Part shown: positions 10,507 through 23,261 of the stretch, one piece after another
Layout of the letters: each line of letters opens with the position of its first letter
Position numbering within the stretch: position 1 is the stretch's first letter
Source of the DNA: Erodium maritimum
Lineage: Eukaryota > Streptophyta > Magnoliopsida > Geraniales > Geraniaceae
DNA length: 64,000 nt
Assembly (NCBI GenBank): GCA_963921825.1
Contig: OY997588.1
Span: forward strand, 85,007,043 to 85,071,042
Direction of reading: 5' to 3'
Position numbers and translations under genes: made by a program
The notes under the pieces: generated by a model
Seen by the model: only the letters and a program-made list of their open reading frames with translations
What the model was told of the DNA's origin: nothing
Database searches by the model: none

Positions 10507-11404
10507 TTGTCGAAAAGATCTTTACAGACCCTAACCATAGCTACTCTCTTCTCTAACGCTCTAATGGCCACCACACCGTCCTCTTCCCAAAGTCCGACCC
10601 TGTCAGTAGCCCCCACTACTTGGGCGCGTCTGCCCTACCCTTCCACACCATTGGTTCCTCTTCTGGTCCCACTAACAGACTTCGTCAAACCGACACGCAT
10701 GAGAAAGGTGATAAAGAGAGTTCTCAAAACACGTCATCCTTCATCATCTCTGCCTCCGGTGATGGCCTCCGTCATCGACCATCCGGTGTTTTCCGACCTC
10801 GTCCCCCTACCACAGCCATCCTATGAAGAGTTCCTTCCCAAGGCAGTGAGCACTACCACAGCTGCACCAGTTTACGGGTTGTCATCACCCATCCTATTAT
10901 CTTTGCCAGCGGTTGTCCAAGAGTTTTTCCATCCAGAAGTCTCCTTTGAGGCTTTTCTCCAAGAGGGCGTGGCAGACAACCTCGGAAGACTTCCCTGGCG
11001 CGGACAACCCATCAGGTGTAGAGTCATCCACTACTATCGCCATTGTTGCAGACTTCGCTCGTTATAATATGAAGGGTCCCTCCCTTGCCTCCTCTCGTGT
11101 GGAACAGTATCCGTCACAAAATTACGGACCCTAGTGTTAGGGTATCAGGGGCGTTACTAATGGAGGTCTCTCAAGACGACTTGGAAGTATATTGACGATG
11201 ATCACGGACTCCTTCACGTCCTTGGATAACATCGGTGTCTCACTAGTGGTGTGTGCTCTAGTGTAGGATGAGGATACCATCGTCAAAGTCCCCATGTACG
11301 AACTGTCCTACCTCTTTTTGGTGTGTATGTAGTATGGGATGGTGGGTCGATTTCTCTCTCCTCGTCCGTTCAAAGGTGCTCTAATGCTCCTGATTAGTGG
11401 GGAT

Positions 11405-13785
11405 AACTAAGTGCCAAATAAATCTTTTAACGTGCATCAGGACACGATCATCAAGCAATATATCAATGGTTAAGTATCGTTCGAACCTACAAGGAGTAGA
11501 GGTATCACTAATATTTTGCTAAAACCTGAGGATGTGGGCTATCACTTCCACATCCCGAAAGGGAAAATAAATGGTAAATAAAGTAAAAGGGTTGTTTAAG
11601 TTTAGAAAAAAAATTAAATCTATATACGCGCTACCATCTAGCATTTTATTCACACAAAGGGTCGGTCACGGGTACAAGTAAATACGATTTCCAATTAATG
11701 CATGGTTTGGTTAACGATGGGTAAAAACAATAATGTTTCCTTATGGTCTTGGAACACTTAAGTTCCTATGTATGCGGTATCATGAAATCAACCACATACT
11801 AGTCATGGGAAGAGGACACAAGACTATTTCCCGGACCGTTATGCGAACCACCAATCATCGGAAAAGCAATAATAACATGGTATAGTTCTATGATCTTGAG
11901 CAAAGCTCGATCAATCCTCAAACAAGAAATGACATCAACGAATGTGTGTCATTCTCGCTACCAACTACCACAAGTAGATATAGATACACCATTCGATGAA
12001 TCTACTTAGCTACACCTTGTTCCCGAATGCCCACAACAAATATGAACACCGAAAATCAAGTTGAACTACATAGGGTATCGAACCATAATACTCTACTAAT
12101 ACACAAGCATAAGTAAGACTCTATATTATGGACTAATCTACTTTTCTACTCCTAGTTCAATCATCCTAACTACCGAATGCCAATAATAAATATGGTCTTC
12201 GATAATTAAGTTGAACTACATAGAACATCGAATCACGGTATTCTGGTAATACACAAGCGTAAGTAAATTCCATAAAAGTGAAAGCTCATATTACACTAGA
12301 TTGAATCATGAATCGCTCTAAACATTGATCTAAATAGCGTACACAACAATCACGAAAAATATTCAAATTGTTCGATCGACTTGAAACACACAAGAGAATC
12401 GAGAAAACACATCCTAGCATATTTCTATCTCGTCAATAGGAAATCAATATATGTGAATGTGGGAAATCCTAGATAAGTTCACTAAATGGCTAAAGTTTGT
12501 ATTTTTACCAACTCTAACCTAGAACTTGACATACACCCAAGAGATGAAATAGCTAGCACATGAAATTAGATTCAAAATCATGAAAGTTTGAACATAGGAA
12601 GATAATCTGCTTGAACATAGAGTAGTTTAAATATAGATAAATACTCGTACAAGAAAGTGAATGCTAATTAAACTCAAAACCCCACAATCATGCCAATAAC
12701 ATCACCAACATTAAATTAACCATCAAACCATGCATAAAATTAGAGAAAATCCTTATTTACACAATACCCAAGACCAAGGATTCAAATCCAAGGTCATGGA
12801 TTCACCATCCTACTCAAGCAATCCAAAAATCCTAGTTTTACGACAATACTAGAGAATGATTAGAGATAAAACCGGGGTTCGGCTGGAAAACTCAACCAAA
12901 AACTCTCTTAGCTTATAAACCCACCATCTCCAACTCTCCAAAGTTTCAACCCATGAAAATGGAGGAGATGAAGATAATGGGAGGCTCATGCATGTTTGAA
13001 AACTCCTGGGATCGTCAAAATTATGGCTTCAAGTGGTAATTTGCTCCCTAAATAAAGAACATGTGTAAAGAAAAGAAAAAGAACACAAAATGAAAAGTGC
13101 TGAAATTAATTCTCAAGAGAAAAATATGTCCTAAAAAAATGGTTCGAGCCCTATATATAAGCTACAACCTAAAAGAAGGAAAACAAAATTCTGATGCTTC
13201 AATTTCATGCGGAATGGAGACAGAGGAGCCTCAACTGACCGGCGGACTCTAGTGCAGGTGGGTGCAACGGATCTGCATGCAAACGGGAAACCATTAGCGT
13301 TGACCTCTTGGTCAATTTATCCCACGGCTAAAACAAGAAGTCATTGCACGAAAAACGGTCTATCGAATTGGTTTGAAGCATAAGTCAACTGATCTGATGG
13401 TTGCCTAGGCCCGCATGCACGGTAGTTGGTGGACTGAGATACACCAGATCGAACTGAAGGTCAGCTTTTTTCGTCATATCGCCAATTCCCTCTTCGTTTG
13501 GCCTCAGATTGATCTCATTCTTGATCCAATATTTTTCTTTTTTTTCGGCCTAAAAAACAAGACCAATCATGAATATTTTTCGAACATTTTAAAATATCGA
13601 CCAAGAACGAGGCTTTGCACGGTTATTAAATTAAGCTAAAAATATAAAAACGAGGCACAAACAAGGTAAAAATTGTCAAATTAACTAGGACAAAATTGTC
13701 AAATTAACTAGGGTAAAATTGTCAAATTAACTAGGACAAATTTACGCTCATTAGCTCCTGAATCATTATCAAGGCGTGGCGATCA
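11405..13785 (-). mobile_element. Solo or truncated LTR, minus strand, gypsy-like
   Basis: A 2.4-kb AT-rich, non-coding block interrupts the DUF4283 ORF. Its right part matches 5600-5936 in inverted orientation. On the minus strand its left end reads 'tttggcacttagttatcccc', which may be a degenerate primer-binding region of the Athila/Tat type; this is a weak identification. I found no clean TSD, so both boundaries are approximate. No pol sequence is present. Confidence 0.5.
13672..13740. repeat. 23-bp tandem repeat, three copies
   Basis: Three copies of a unit with the core 'attgtcaaattaactagg' start at 13672, 13695 and 13718, near the presumed 5' end of the minus-strand LTR. Confidence 0.9.
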
Positions 13786-14890
13786 TCAGTTGAAGGTTTG
13801 GTTGTCAGGACCTCGCTCCGGGGGTGTATGGTTTTATTTTGCATATGTCATGGACATGGAAAGGGTGAGACGCTCTGAGCCATGGTGTTTTCTGAACTAT
13901 CCCTTTCTTCTGACAGATTTCCTAACAGATGGCCTCTTCTCCTCAACCGTAGAAAGAATACAACTTTGGGTCCAGATTTGGCGCCTACCTCAGAAGGTAT
14001 TTACACTCACAACTGGAACCAAGGTAGGTGACTCTCTCGGGATTGTTTCACGGTGCATACTGATATATGGGGCTTCTACTAGGGGTAGTTTGCATCCAGC
14101 TCTAACATCATCTCTACCCCCTTTCATCGATTGATGGTATTAGAGTTTCATGAGTTCCTCGACATATCAGGATCATGCTCAAATATGAGCGTCTCCCGAT
14201 GTTTTTCTTCAACTATGGGCAGTGAGGACACACTGTTCATGACTGTGACACACCTATCCTGGGTACTCCTAGGTATGATCTGTCCATAATCACGCCTAAA
14301 ACCCCTCTGGTCGAGAAACACATCCCGAGAGAGTGGTCCACTCCACCATCGAGGGTTTCCCCGGAGGTTGCCCCATGATTTGCACCAATCCAGTTGCCAA
14401 TGAATGATCTAGGGTCAACCGTTCTGCCTAAAGTACCAGTTCCCGTTGGAACTTCTAAACCAAGTTGGTTCACCCGCGTCCGCTAAAAGACAAATGAGAG
14501 TGTGTTGAAGCCCACCGTCCTGTCTAACCTCGGGTTAGGTAGAATTCTTACAACAGTGTCTCTATGAGGGTACTCGAGGAGACCCTTGAGAGACATTGAG
14601 CCAAAGAATACCCCTTCTAAGAAGCGAGCCGGAGAGGATGAGTTTGAAGTAGTGAAGGCGAAGGCTGGAAAGTAGCCCTGTTAGGAACTATGAGGCCAAG
14701 AATTATGTATGGACAGTTTTGGAGGACTGGCAGCCCACCATATTCTAGATCCCGCCACCAAATCTTATGCTCCCCTCCCAAACCAGGCACGTCACTCCGC
14801 AAGTCAAAGGTCCCCTTGAGAAGATCCGCTAGTTTTCAGGCTATAATGGTGGGCCTTAGGTCGAGCCGGATTTGGTTTTATTTTCTACTT

Positions 14891-15263
14891 TAGTCATGTC
14901 CTCATGGTTATTGAGTTATCAAAACCCACCCTAGGCCTCGGGTTATCTTACGGGGTTAGTTGTAGTTTATTTCTGGAAAGGCTACTACCCCACTATTTTC
15001 CTCTTTTGATCACTTTTCGGTTCTGATAATAATATGCCTCCCCAATGCAAATGGCCCTTGTAACCCCCCAAACATTCTTTTTTTTTTTTTTTGAAAATCA
15101 AATTAAAGTCTCTAAATGATATAGAAGGTATGTTTCTCCATAGAAGCGCACATTTAAATGTGATTTCATTCATCAAATATACAAAACAAGTTGTAACAAA
15201 GAATACAAAAAATGAAAATTCAAATGATAAGATTGTGTATCATATCTCTATTCTTTTGAACTT
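14891..15263. other. Spacer downstream of the U-box gene, with a T16 run
   Basis: A T run at about 15077-15092 could be the reversed poly(A) of an old retroposon. No TSD was found. The gene's 3' UTR and polyadenylation signals presumably lie in 14990-15263. Confidence 0.4.
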
Positions 15264-17220
15264 CTAACTAGAATCGATATTTACCAACCCCAAATTACCA
15301 TTCAGTTCAGAGGGAAAGCAAGTAAATCTATTCCAAGAATTCCCATGCAACTTGAAGATCCTGACAACCTTGTCCTTGGTGGAGGACCGGCCACCAACGT
15401 GCAACAAGGCCACCAGCTTCTTCACAGCTCCGTAGCTCAGCATCTCCTCCAAAACCCTCTCCGTTGGGTGGAAGCTACAAACCGACCATAAGATATTGAC
15501 GGCCATCTTGGTCGCGATGCCGGAGACGTGCAACATTTTCTTGGACACCGCCGCGATGCTCATGCCGTGCTCCACCAGTGCTAGCCTCCCCTCAGCACAC
15601 TCACACAACATCTTCATCAACAATAGCATCTTCTCGCACCTTGACCGGCTCGACTCCGGCAAGAGCTCCACCAGTACGCACATAGCTCCGGCCTCGATCG
15701 CCCTCACCCTACTCTTCTTTGACGCACCCAATATCTCTATCAACACCTATCCATGTGTCAAATTAAAGTATCAAATCACTAGTACTCATAAAATCAAACA
15801 TTATTATTAGATTTAGTTGTTGTTTTTAGGGGAAACCATAGTTATTAATCTACTTTGAGCTTCTTCTTTTCACGATTCTAATCTGGATTTACCTATTTTG
15901 CATTTCCCAACTACCAGATTTCTACATTTTGCACGGACTATCGTTTGTCGTCAAAATGAACAGGGACGTTAGTTTTGGATGGGAAAAGACAAAAATGCCG
16001 TCAACAAAAGTTAATAACCTGAAGTTGGGCTTGGCCTTTTTTTGCACTTCACAACTATGACCTTTCCATTTTTTGCACGAACTAACATTTTTTGTTGAGA
16101 GTATTTTGGACTTTTCCCATCCAAAACTAACAGCAACGTTTATTCAGACAGAAATGATACTCCGTGCAAAAAATATAAAGATCGCAGTTGGAAAATGTAA
16201 AGAAAAAGTCAACCCAAGTTAGGATCGAAAAAACAAAACTCAAAGTGAGTGAATAACCATGGTTTCCCCTTGTTTCTATACTTCTATCAGAGATCGCCTA
16301 ACTAATTTAATTATAGAAGTCATAACTTTTTTATTTATATATGAAAAATGGGTATTTACCAGACGATTTTTGGAAACTTATAGTATTGTCCCAAAATTTT
16401 ATAGTTGAGTATACTATACTAAATACGTGTATAATTAGACATAGTTAAATAATATTATCCATGGAATTATGATTTTTACCTCCAATGCGCAGGAGCTGGC
16501 CTTGGTGCAAATCTCGTCTGAAACAAGCTCGAGCAACGACTTAAAGAAATCAAGCCCTTGATCGTGCGTGACCAAGTTCCAATCATAACTAGTTTTGGCC
16601 ATGTTCTTCAATATCGTAACGGCATAAAGCCTTCCCTCGGCGCTTCCTCTTTGCAACATAGTCGATATGGCCTTCATGCTCTCCGGTTTGGACAAGGATA
16701 CGTAAGTCTCGTCCCGATCCGTCAAAGGCAACTTGTCGAGGACACCGAGAGCCTCTTCACAAGCTCGAAATGTCACGAAATCGAAAGGGTCCACCAAGAT
16801 CTGAACCACGATTTGAACGAGCACATCCACCCCGCCGGACTGGACAAAGTCGGACTTGGCCTCTTGAGACATTTCGATAATGGGTCTGAGTTTCTTTAGG
16901 GAGCTGACCTTGAAGGGCGATGATTGGATCGTGTCGAGGAGGGTCAACATTTCTTCGTGCCTGACCGGAGCAGGCGAAGGGGACGACGGGAACGGGCTTT
17001 GCCAGGAGTGGATGAGCCGAGCGAGGGTGTGATTCGGGGTGATACGGAAATTGTCAACCGTCTGCATGGTCGCCGGGCATGTTTGCTTCTTGTAGGTGAA
17101 GAACCATTTCTCTATGTTCTTGCGCTCGTAGGTCACTCCGGTCGAGATTGTCACCGGCTCTTTCATTAGCTCCTTTGAAATCGGACACCTGAAATCTGGG
17201 GGGCAATCCACCGTTTCCAT
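15264..17220 (-). CDS. PUB22/PUB23-like: U-box E3 ubiquitin ligase with ARM repeats, two exons
   Basis: Exon 1 is 17220-16480 and exon 2 is 15746-15264, joined in phase 0 by a GT...AG intron of 733 bp (16479-15747): 407 codons in all. Residues 6-80 form the U-box, with PPDFRCPISKELM, PVTISTGVTYER and EKWFF; HTLARLIHSW closes it. The U-box binds E2 enzymes. The rest is helical ARM-repeat sequence for substrate binding, with CALEVLIEILGASKK spanning the splice junction. Intact length and layout fit the PUB22/23/24 subfamily (about 410-460 residues), which acts in cytosolic ubiquitination during stress and immune signalling. The start ATG is the first in frame and is followed directly by the U-box. 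The last 20 residues (ELNGNLGLVNIDSS end) do not resemble the usual C-terminus. This is the only clear host gene here; the exact paralogue is uncertain. Confidence 0.88.
15828..16270. mobile_element. Foldback/MITE-like element in the U-box gene intron
   Basis: The 443-bp segment begins 'aggggaaaccatagttatt' and ends with the complement of 'aggggaaaccatggttatt'. The inverted similarity runs inward for well over 100 bp per arm, including 'gttagttttggatgggaaaag' and its complement around 16120, with a short unpaired centre. The flanks 'tgttttt' (15821-15827) and 'tgtttct' (16271-16277) may be a TSD with one mismatch. No coding capacity. The superfamily cannot be assigned from this alone. Confidence 0.75.
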
Positions 17221-17800
17221 TGGAAGTGTTTCTGATGCAGAATGCGTAGCAAAAGAGGAATTCTTTATCAGATACGTTGATTCTTAAAGAATACTCGACC
17301 GAGTAGATTAGAGATGAACAGCAATGGTTCTTATATGTGAGGAGCGTGACTTTGAAAAATAAAATAAAATAATTGGAATGAAATAAAATAAGGATTATTG
17401 TATAAATAGGAAATAATCAAAGTCAAATATAACAGATGGTTTTGCTAGCTGTGAATACACAGAACCAACCACAGGGAAAGATTACGGAATTGATAATGTT
17501 TATATTTGTAAGTTACATGTATTTGTGGGTATGTCCTTCAAGTATTTTGACTTTTGTTCATTGGTTCATGGTAATGGTATTTTTGCTCATTTTAGTCCTC
17601 AAAGAGAGAGAACTTTTGTCTCTGGTCAGTATTATTGGTATTGGCATTTGGTGGTAGGCTAACAAAATAAAGGTGGATACGATTCTAAATAGGTTTGATG
17701 AAAAATGGAAAGTCAAAATCATAACCGGAAAAGAGATTTTGTTTGCTTTTGGACATTGTTTCAATTTGAAAATCAATGTTGTTAAAAAGAGAATAGTTAT
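17221..17800. other. Upstream region of the U-box gene
   Basis: It contains the probable 5' UTR and promoter of the minus-strand gene. The sequence is AT-rich, and no specific regulatory motif can be asserted. Confidence 0.4.
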
Positions 17801-17941
17801 ATATGGTTAGTTATCAATATCAACAAAGAGGATGATCAATCGCCGGTGATCTGACCAGAAATCTGGCCAGAATCTCGAATGCTTCTGAATTCTAATCCAT
17901 TCTCTTCTCTTCTATGGATTGCTGGATCCAAGGAAATCGTC

Positions 17942-19591
17942 ATGGCGGATCGATGGCCTATGTCCACCTCAGAAGCTTCGATTGCAGCTCAGACTGTCAC
18001 GGGGAAGTCTTTAGCCACACCTGTTCATTCGGTGGCGTCCCTGATCTGTCGCTTCGATAACACTCAGGCTACTCAAGCAATCCCATCAGCACTCTCAGGA
18101 CCCTCGCAATCTGCACATTCTGAGCACAAGACTGCCGCCCCAGATCATACGACGCCTTCCCCAAAATCTGTGGATATCGATCCTTGCAAGCTCTTTGTTT
18201 GAAATTTTCCATCCTCTGTAAAAGAACTCTGGCTCTTTCGTACATTCTCAGATTTTGGCTCAGTTTCAGGTGTATTTTTGAGCAAGCGTACCACTGCCTC
18301 AGGATGCCGGTTTGGTTTTATCCATACTACTTCCGATCACTCTCAGAAGATGATTGATGCTTTGAATGGGAAGCGCTTCTCTGGCAGCCGACTTCTGGTA
18401 GTTCATGCCTGGCTGAAGGATACCAAAAGGACAAGAAAATCTTTTTGGAAGCCAAATTCGCTTCAATTACAAGCTGCAGCTCCTCCTTCTGTACTTGGAA
18501 CCCCTGAGATCATTACAGGAGTTTCTGATGACTCGTTAAAATCCCAGGCTGTGGACAACGCTATTGGTATCTCTCATACATCGTCATCCATCTCCTTAAT
18601 CAATGATGAGCTTGTTAAGGCGGGTTTGGTTCAGTACGACCTTAAGCATTTTGGAAACAGAGTTTTCATGCTCTCTTCTTCCATGGACGATGAGGATTGG
18701 ACTGCTTTATCGTCGTGGTTTGATATAGTCCGTTCATCGGGCAGTTTGTTTACTCAGCCCGATCTCTTTCAATGGTGCTCGATCTCAGGACTACCCATTC
18801 ATGGATGGACACCGGACACTTTTGAGGCAATTGGAGCTACTTTGGGCACGGTGCTGCAACTTATCAGAGCTGATTTTGAGAAGTTGTTCGTCCTCTTCCA
18901 TAGCACTGATCGACTGTCCCATAAGCAATTCTCTTTGCGCTTGGATGCAGATTCTTTTCCAATTTGGATTGATCCGGTTAAAGATGATCTTGTGCCTCGT
19001 TCAGTTCCGGTGACCCTTGCTCCGTCAGGGATTCCTACTCCGACGATCCCCAGCTCGCCCGTCAAATCAGCCAGTTCTGATCTTTTTCGAACTTCAAATT
19101 TGAATTCGAATGTCGATAACTCAGGGTTTGATAGATCCCCTCTATCTAGTCAAGGTTATGCTGATTTTGAGGACTCTTTCTTGGGTTCTCCTACCCCTTC
19201 CCCAGTACCTGATTCCTCGTTGGGCCTTGCCACGGTCCAAGTCGAGAAGGAGCCCGTTCCCTCGAAGACGCTTTCGTTACGTGTTCAGCACGCAACAGCC
19301 TCTCCTCCTGCTTCCGGTCGCCCGCGAGCCAAACAACGTTTCAGAGTTACGGGACCTTCTAAGCTTCCCTCGCCTGTTACTCTGAGGCAACATAAGGACG
19401 AAGCATGGGCGTATGTTAAGAAGGTCGGCCATAAAGCTCTAGAGAAGGGGGTAGATGTTCGAGAACAGTTTGAGAACTTGGATGCTGAAATTTCAGAACA
19501 GCTCAGGTTAGAAGAGGCAGATTATTCTGAGCCTGCTCTTGATCCGAGTGGAGGCACTCTATTTCTCCTCCCGTCCTCGTCTCAGCTCTGA
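17942..19591 (+). pseudogene. LINE ORF1 protein (RRM), one nonsense codon
   Basis: The ATG at 17942 (MADRWPMSTS) opens a 550-codon frame interrupted only by TGA at 18200-18202. That stop falls inside the RRM motif RNP2: the reading is KLFV-stop-NFPSS, where the family has a glycine, so a single GGA-to-TGA change explains it. The RRM continues with LWLFRTFSDFG, the RNP1-like CRFGFIHT and SRLLVVHAW (18280-18420). Next come a globular segment with FQWCSISGLPIHGW (about 18770-18810), a long Ser/Pro-rich region, and the end segment QHKDEAWAYVKKVGHKALEK. ORF1 proteins bind LINE RNA. The same layout appears on the minus strand at 34316-35694 and in 43614-45030. Confidence 0.85.
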
Positions 19592-19594
19592 ACC

Positions 19595-22500
19595 ATGAGG
19601 CTCCTCTCATGGAATTTGAGGGGAGCCAACTCCTCTCAGAAGAGGAGAGATTTTAGGCGAGTCCTGCTATCTCAAAAGCCTGAATTCGTCTTGCTGCAAG
19701 AAACCAAAATCACTGACATCACTTCTATTTTCCTTCGTGAATGTGGCTTTTTCTCTGGCTGGGGCTTCTGTTTTATCCCATCCGATGGTGCATCCGTTGG
19801 TGTCTTCTCCGCTTGGAAAGAATCGCTCTTCTCTTTGACCTCTTCCAAGCCCATCGGCAACGCTTTGCTTTGGTCGGGTATTTATTTCCTTGCTTGTTAA
19901 ATTTCACCATTGTTAATATCTATGGCCCTTGTTCTTTGGCCGGTCGTGCTGCTCTTTGGGACATGTTAATCACTAAACGTCCTTTACTCTGCGATAATCT
20001 GATTATGGGGGGGCAATTTTAACTCAGTTTTATCTGAGGATGAGAGGAGAAATTGTACAACCAGTAGTGTGGATTGCATGGTTTTTTCTGATTTCTTGCA
20101 GGCTTTGGAGCTAATTGACCTAAACATTGTGGGAGCGAGCTATACATGGTATGGGGGAGGCTCCAAAGCTTCGTGTTTGGATCGTTTTCTAGTCTCTCCC
20201 AAAGTACTAGACAGCTTTGACTCGCTTGTACAACTCGGGCTCCCACGTTCTTTGTCTAATCATCGACCAATTTTGTTGCATACAACGACTATTAATTGGG
20301 GGCCAAAACCATCACGCTTTTTAAACGCTTGGACAGACCACAAGTTTTTCAAGGCAGATGTGCATTCGTTTTGGAACTCCTACTCTTGTCAGGGTTCTGC
20401 AACTTACTGCTTATGGTACAAATTCAAGAAACTGCGCTGTGATCTGCAGAGATGGAACATCGAGGTCTTTGGTCGAGTTGATAGAGAGGTGGATCAATTG
20501 GTCCAAGACATTGATCAGCTGGACGCTTTGTTGGAAGAACGGGCTTTAACTGATGCTGAATATATTCACAGGTCGCTGCTGCGTGTTGATCTGATACGCA
20601 GGCAGCGCTCTCTTGCATATATATGGAGTCAGAAGGCATGCCAAAAATGGAACAAACAGGGAGACATATGTTCGCGCTTTTATCATCGTATCGCCAACTT
20701 AAGGGCTGCCAGAAATACCCTTTTCCAGGTGCAGGTCGGAGACACCATTTATTCTGAACCGGAGGCCATCAAACACCAGGCTGCAGAGCACTTTAAGCTC
20801 CGGTTCTCATTGTCTGATGACACCAGATTGCCTCTGCAAACATTTCCTTTTGCCCACCTCTCTTCTTTCCAAGCAACCATGCTAATAGAGCCTTTCTCAG
20901 TCAATGAGATCAGAGCAGCTATACGAGATTGTAGTGATGATAAGGCGCCCGACCCTGACGGATTCTCCATTTTGTTTATCAAGACTTGTTGAGACACTAT
21001 AAAAGATGATGTTATTCGCTTCTTCTCGGAATTATTTCTCACCGGAAAATTGGAAAGGGAATTAACTCCACCTTTCTAACTCTCATCCCGAAGACGAGCC
21101 ATGTAGAGTCTTTCAACGACTACCGACCAATTAGCCTAATTTCTTCTATCTATAAGATCCTTTCGAAGGTTTTAGCAAATCGCCTTCGTCACGTTCTTAA
21201 TGATGTCATAAGTGATGCTCAGTCGGGGTTTGTTGCTGGGAGGCAACTAGTGGATGGCGTTCTTGTTGCTTCAGAGGTCATTGACATGGTTAAAAAGTCA
21301 AGGGAGGAAGTTGTGATTCTGAAACTCGACTTTGAAAAGTCATTTGATAAGGTGAACTGGTCCTACCTTTATTAGGTGATGTCTAGGATGAACTTCCCAT
21401 CCAAATGGCGATTCTGGATGAATTCATGTTTTCGGGCTCATATTGAAGTTCTTATCAATGGCTCTCCAAGTCAATACTTTGCTCTCCAAAATGGCATACG
21501 TCAAGGTTGTCCTCTTTCGCCTTTCCTCTTCCTTCTAGCAGTAGAGGGTCTCCATCAGGTTTTGGAGAATGGTATTCGTTTGGGGGAATCTGCAGGAATT
21601 CAGGTGGGCATTGGAGGACCTACTATCTCTCATTTGCAGTTTGCAGATGACGCCATTCTCTTTCTCAAGGGTTCGGTTGAAGGTCTCCAGCTCCTCAAGA
21701 ACTCTCTGATTGGTTTCCAGGCTTGTTCGGGCCTCAAGATTTATTTTGAGAAGTCCACAGCCATTCTCTTGAATCAAAGAACTTTAACCCCTGCCCTGGT
21801 TGCTTCTACCTTGGAATGCTCTGTGGGCTCCTTGCCCATGAAGTATCTTGGATTCATGCTTGGTGCTAACCCTCGTAGAACTTCCTTTTGGCGACCGTAA
21901 TTCAGAAGTTTAAAGCTTCTTTGGCTCTCTGGAAGACTAAGGATCTTTCCTTTCCGGGCAGGTTGGTCTTGATTAAATCAACCTTGTCTGCGTTACCGGT
22001 GTTCTTTATGTCTCTTTTTAGGGCACCCAAAGGGGTCTTGACAGAACTTGAAGCTTGGAGGAGACGTTTTCTTTGGCAAAATAAAGCCCATTCCCGAGTC
22101 TTGTGCAAAGTTCGTTGGTCGAGGGTTTGCAAACCCAAGTGTGATGGTGGCCTGGGTATTAGAGGCTTGGATAATATTAACAGGAGTCTCTTAGCCAAAT
22201 GGTTTTGGCGTTTTGCCTCAAATAAGGATTCTTTGTGGAAGAGGGTCCTATGTGCCAAATATGGTTGGCGTCTCTCTGAATGGGACCTCACAGCTCTTGA
22301 TAGACCTGGTTCATCTTTCTTTTTCAAACATGTTTTGTCTTTGGCAGATGATCCGAGATTCAGAACTCTTTTTGGGGATCAGAGCATCCATTGGTGTCTT
22401 GGCAAAGGCGATCAAATTCGTTTTTGGCAGGATGTATGGGTTGGCAACTCGACTCTACGTTTTCGATTCCCTATGCTATATATTATCTGTGATGAAAAAT

Positions 22501-23261
22501 GGGCTCTTGTTTCAGATTTTTGGTCTGATGGCTTATGGACTTTTGAGTATCGCGGGTCTTTTGTGTTTGTGCAAGAACATGAAGAATTTGCGGCTCTTAT
22601 GGACCTTTTGGCAACAGTTCTTGTTCACCCGGAGCTGCCTGATATTATCTCTTGGTCCTAACGAGAGCGTGGATTCTCTTCCTCCTTTGTTTATCTCCTC
22701 CTGCAGGACCCTTCTCCTGCTCCGGAACCTTGGGCTGGCATTCTTTGGATCAAGAATCTTCCTCCAAAATATAGCTCTTTGGTTTGGTTGATGGCCCACA
22801 ATGCTATACCAACTAAGACTTTTTTGGAGGAAAGAGGACTGCACATCTCTCTGCAGGATATGCTCTGTTGTTTTTGCTCTAGGGTCTTTGAGGACTCAAA
22901 CCATTTGTTCTTACATTGCAAATTTGCTTGGTCATTATGGGCAAGAGTCTTCCTTTGGTGGTCCATGTCTTGGGTGATTCCTGGTGATTGTCTCTCTGTG
23001 CTTTATGCTTGGCAAGGTTTGCGAAAGCCTCTCAGGTCTGTTTGGGTGAAAGTTGGCTATCTATGTTTCTGGCATCTATGGATCCATAGAAACGCTGTGG
23101 TTTTTCAAGCTTCAGAGGCTAATTTGGACTCGGTTTATTCCAAGTTGCAGCTTCATTCCTTCAGTATTTGCAGGATGGCGGGAGATCTAGAGGAGGATGT
23201 CTCTCTTTCCTCCTGGTTGATTTCCCCTTTCTTATGCATATCTACCTCTCGCAAGAATTAA
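19595..23261 (+). pseudogene. LINE ORF2: endonuclease, reverse transcriptase, zf-RVT, broken
   Basis: It begins MRLLSWNLRGANSSQKRR. The endonuclease shows LLQETKI, VNIYGP, GGNFN, SCLDRFLVS and SNHRPI; the usual catalytic SDH is SNH here. The reverse transcriptase (about 20930-22100) shows KAPDPDGFS, FLTLIPK, DYRPISLIS, LKLDFEKSFD, GIRQGCPLSP and LQFADDAILF. The C-terminal zinc region has CCFC...HLFLHC (about 22865-22920), then FWHLWIHRNAVVF. Breaks: frameshifts near 19885, at the G7 run near 20010, near 21050 and near 21893; stops at 20990-20992, 21373-21375 and 22659-22661. Some stops replace expected tryptophans. It would have nicked target DNA and copied LINE RNA. Confidence 0.88.

Larger units (their letters stand above)
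10563..14890 (+). pseudogene. Decayed DUF4283/zinc-knuckle ORF split by an LTR insertion
   Basis: The first part begins near 10563 (MATTPSSSQSPTLS), a Pro/Ser-rich region open to 11067. At about 11339-11400 the sequence MVGRFLSPRPFKGALMLLIS matches the start of a DUF4283 domain. It resumes at about 13786 with LKVWLSGPRSGGVWFYFAYV, then EPWCFLNYPFLL and LWVQIWRLP, the middle and end of the same domain. Near 14190-14250 a zf-CCHC_4-like stretch (YERLPMFFFNYGQ-stop-GH...HDC) has lost its first cysteines. DUF4283 plus this knuckle is typical of plant LINE ORF1 or gag-like proteins. The gene is dead: it has stops, frameshifts and the 2.4-kb LTR at 11405-13785. Confidence 0.65.

Noticed and set aside
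13415-13639. 74-residue frame
   Set aside because: Antisense to the minus-strand LTR, with no domain.
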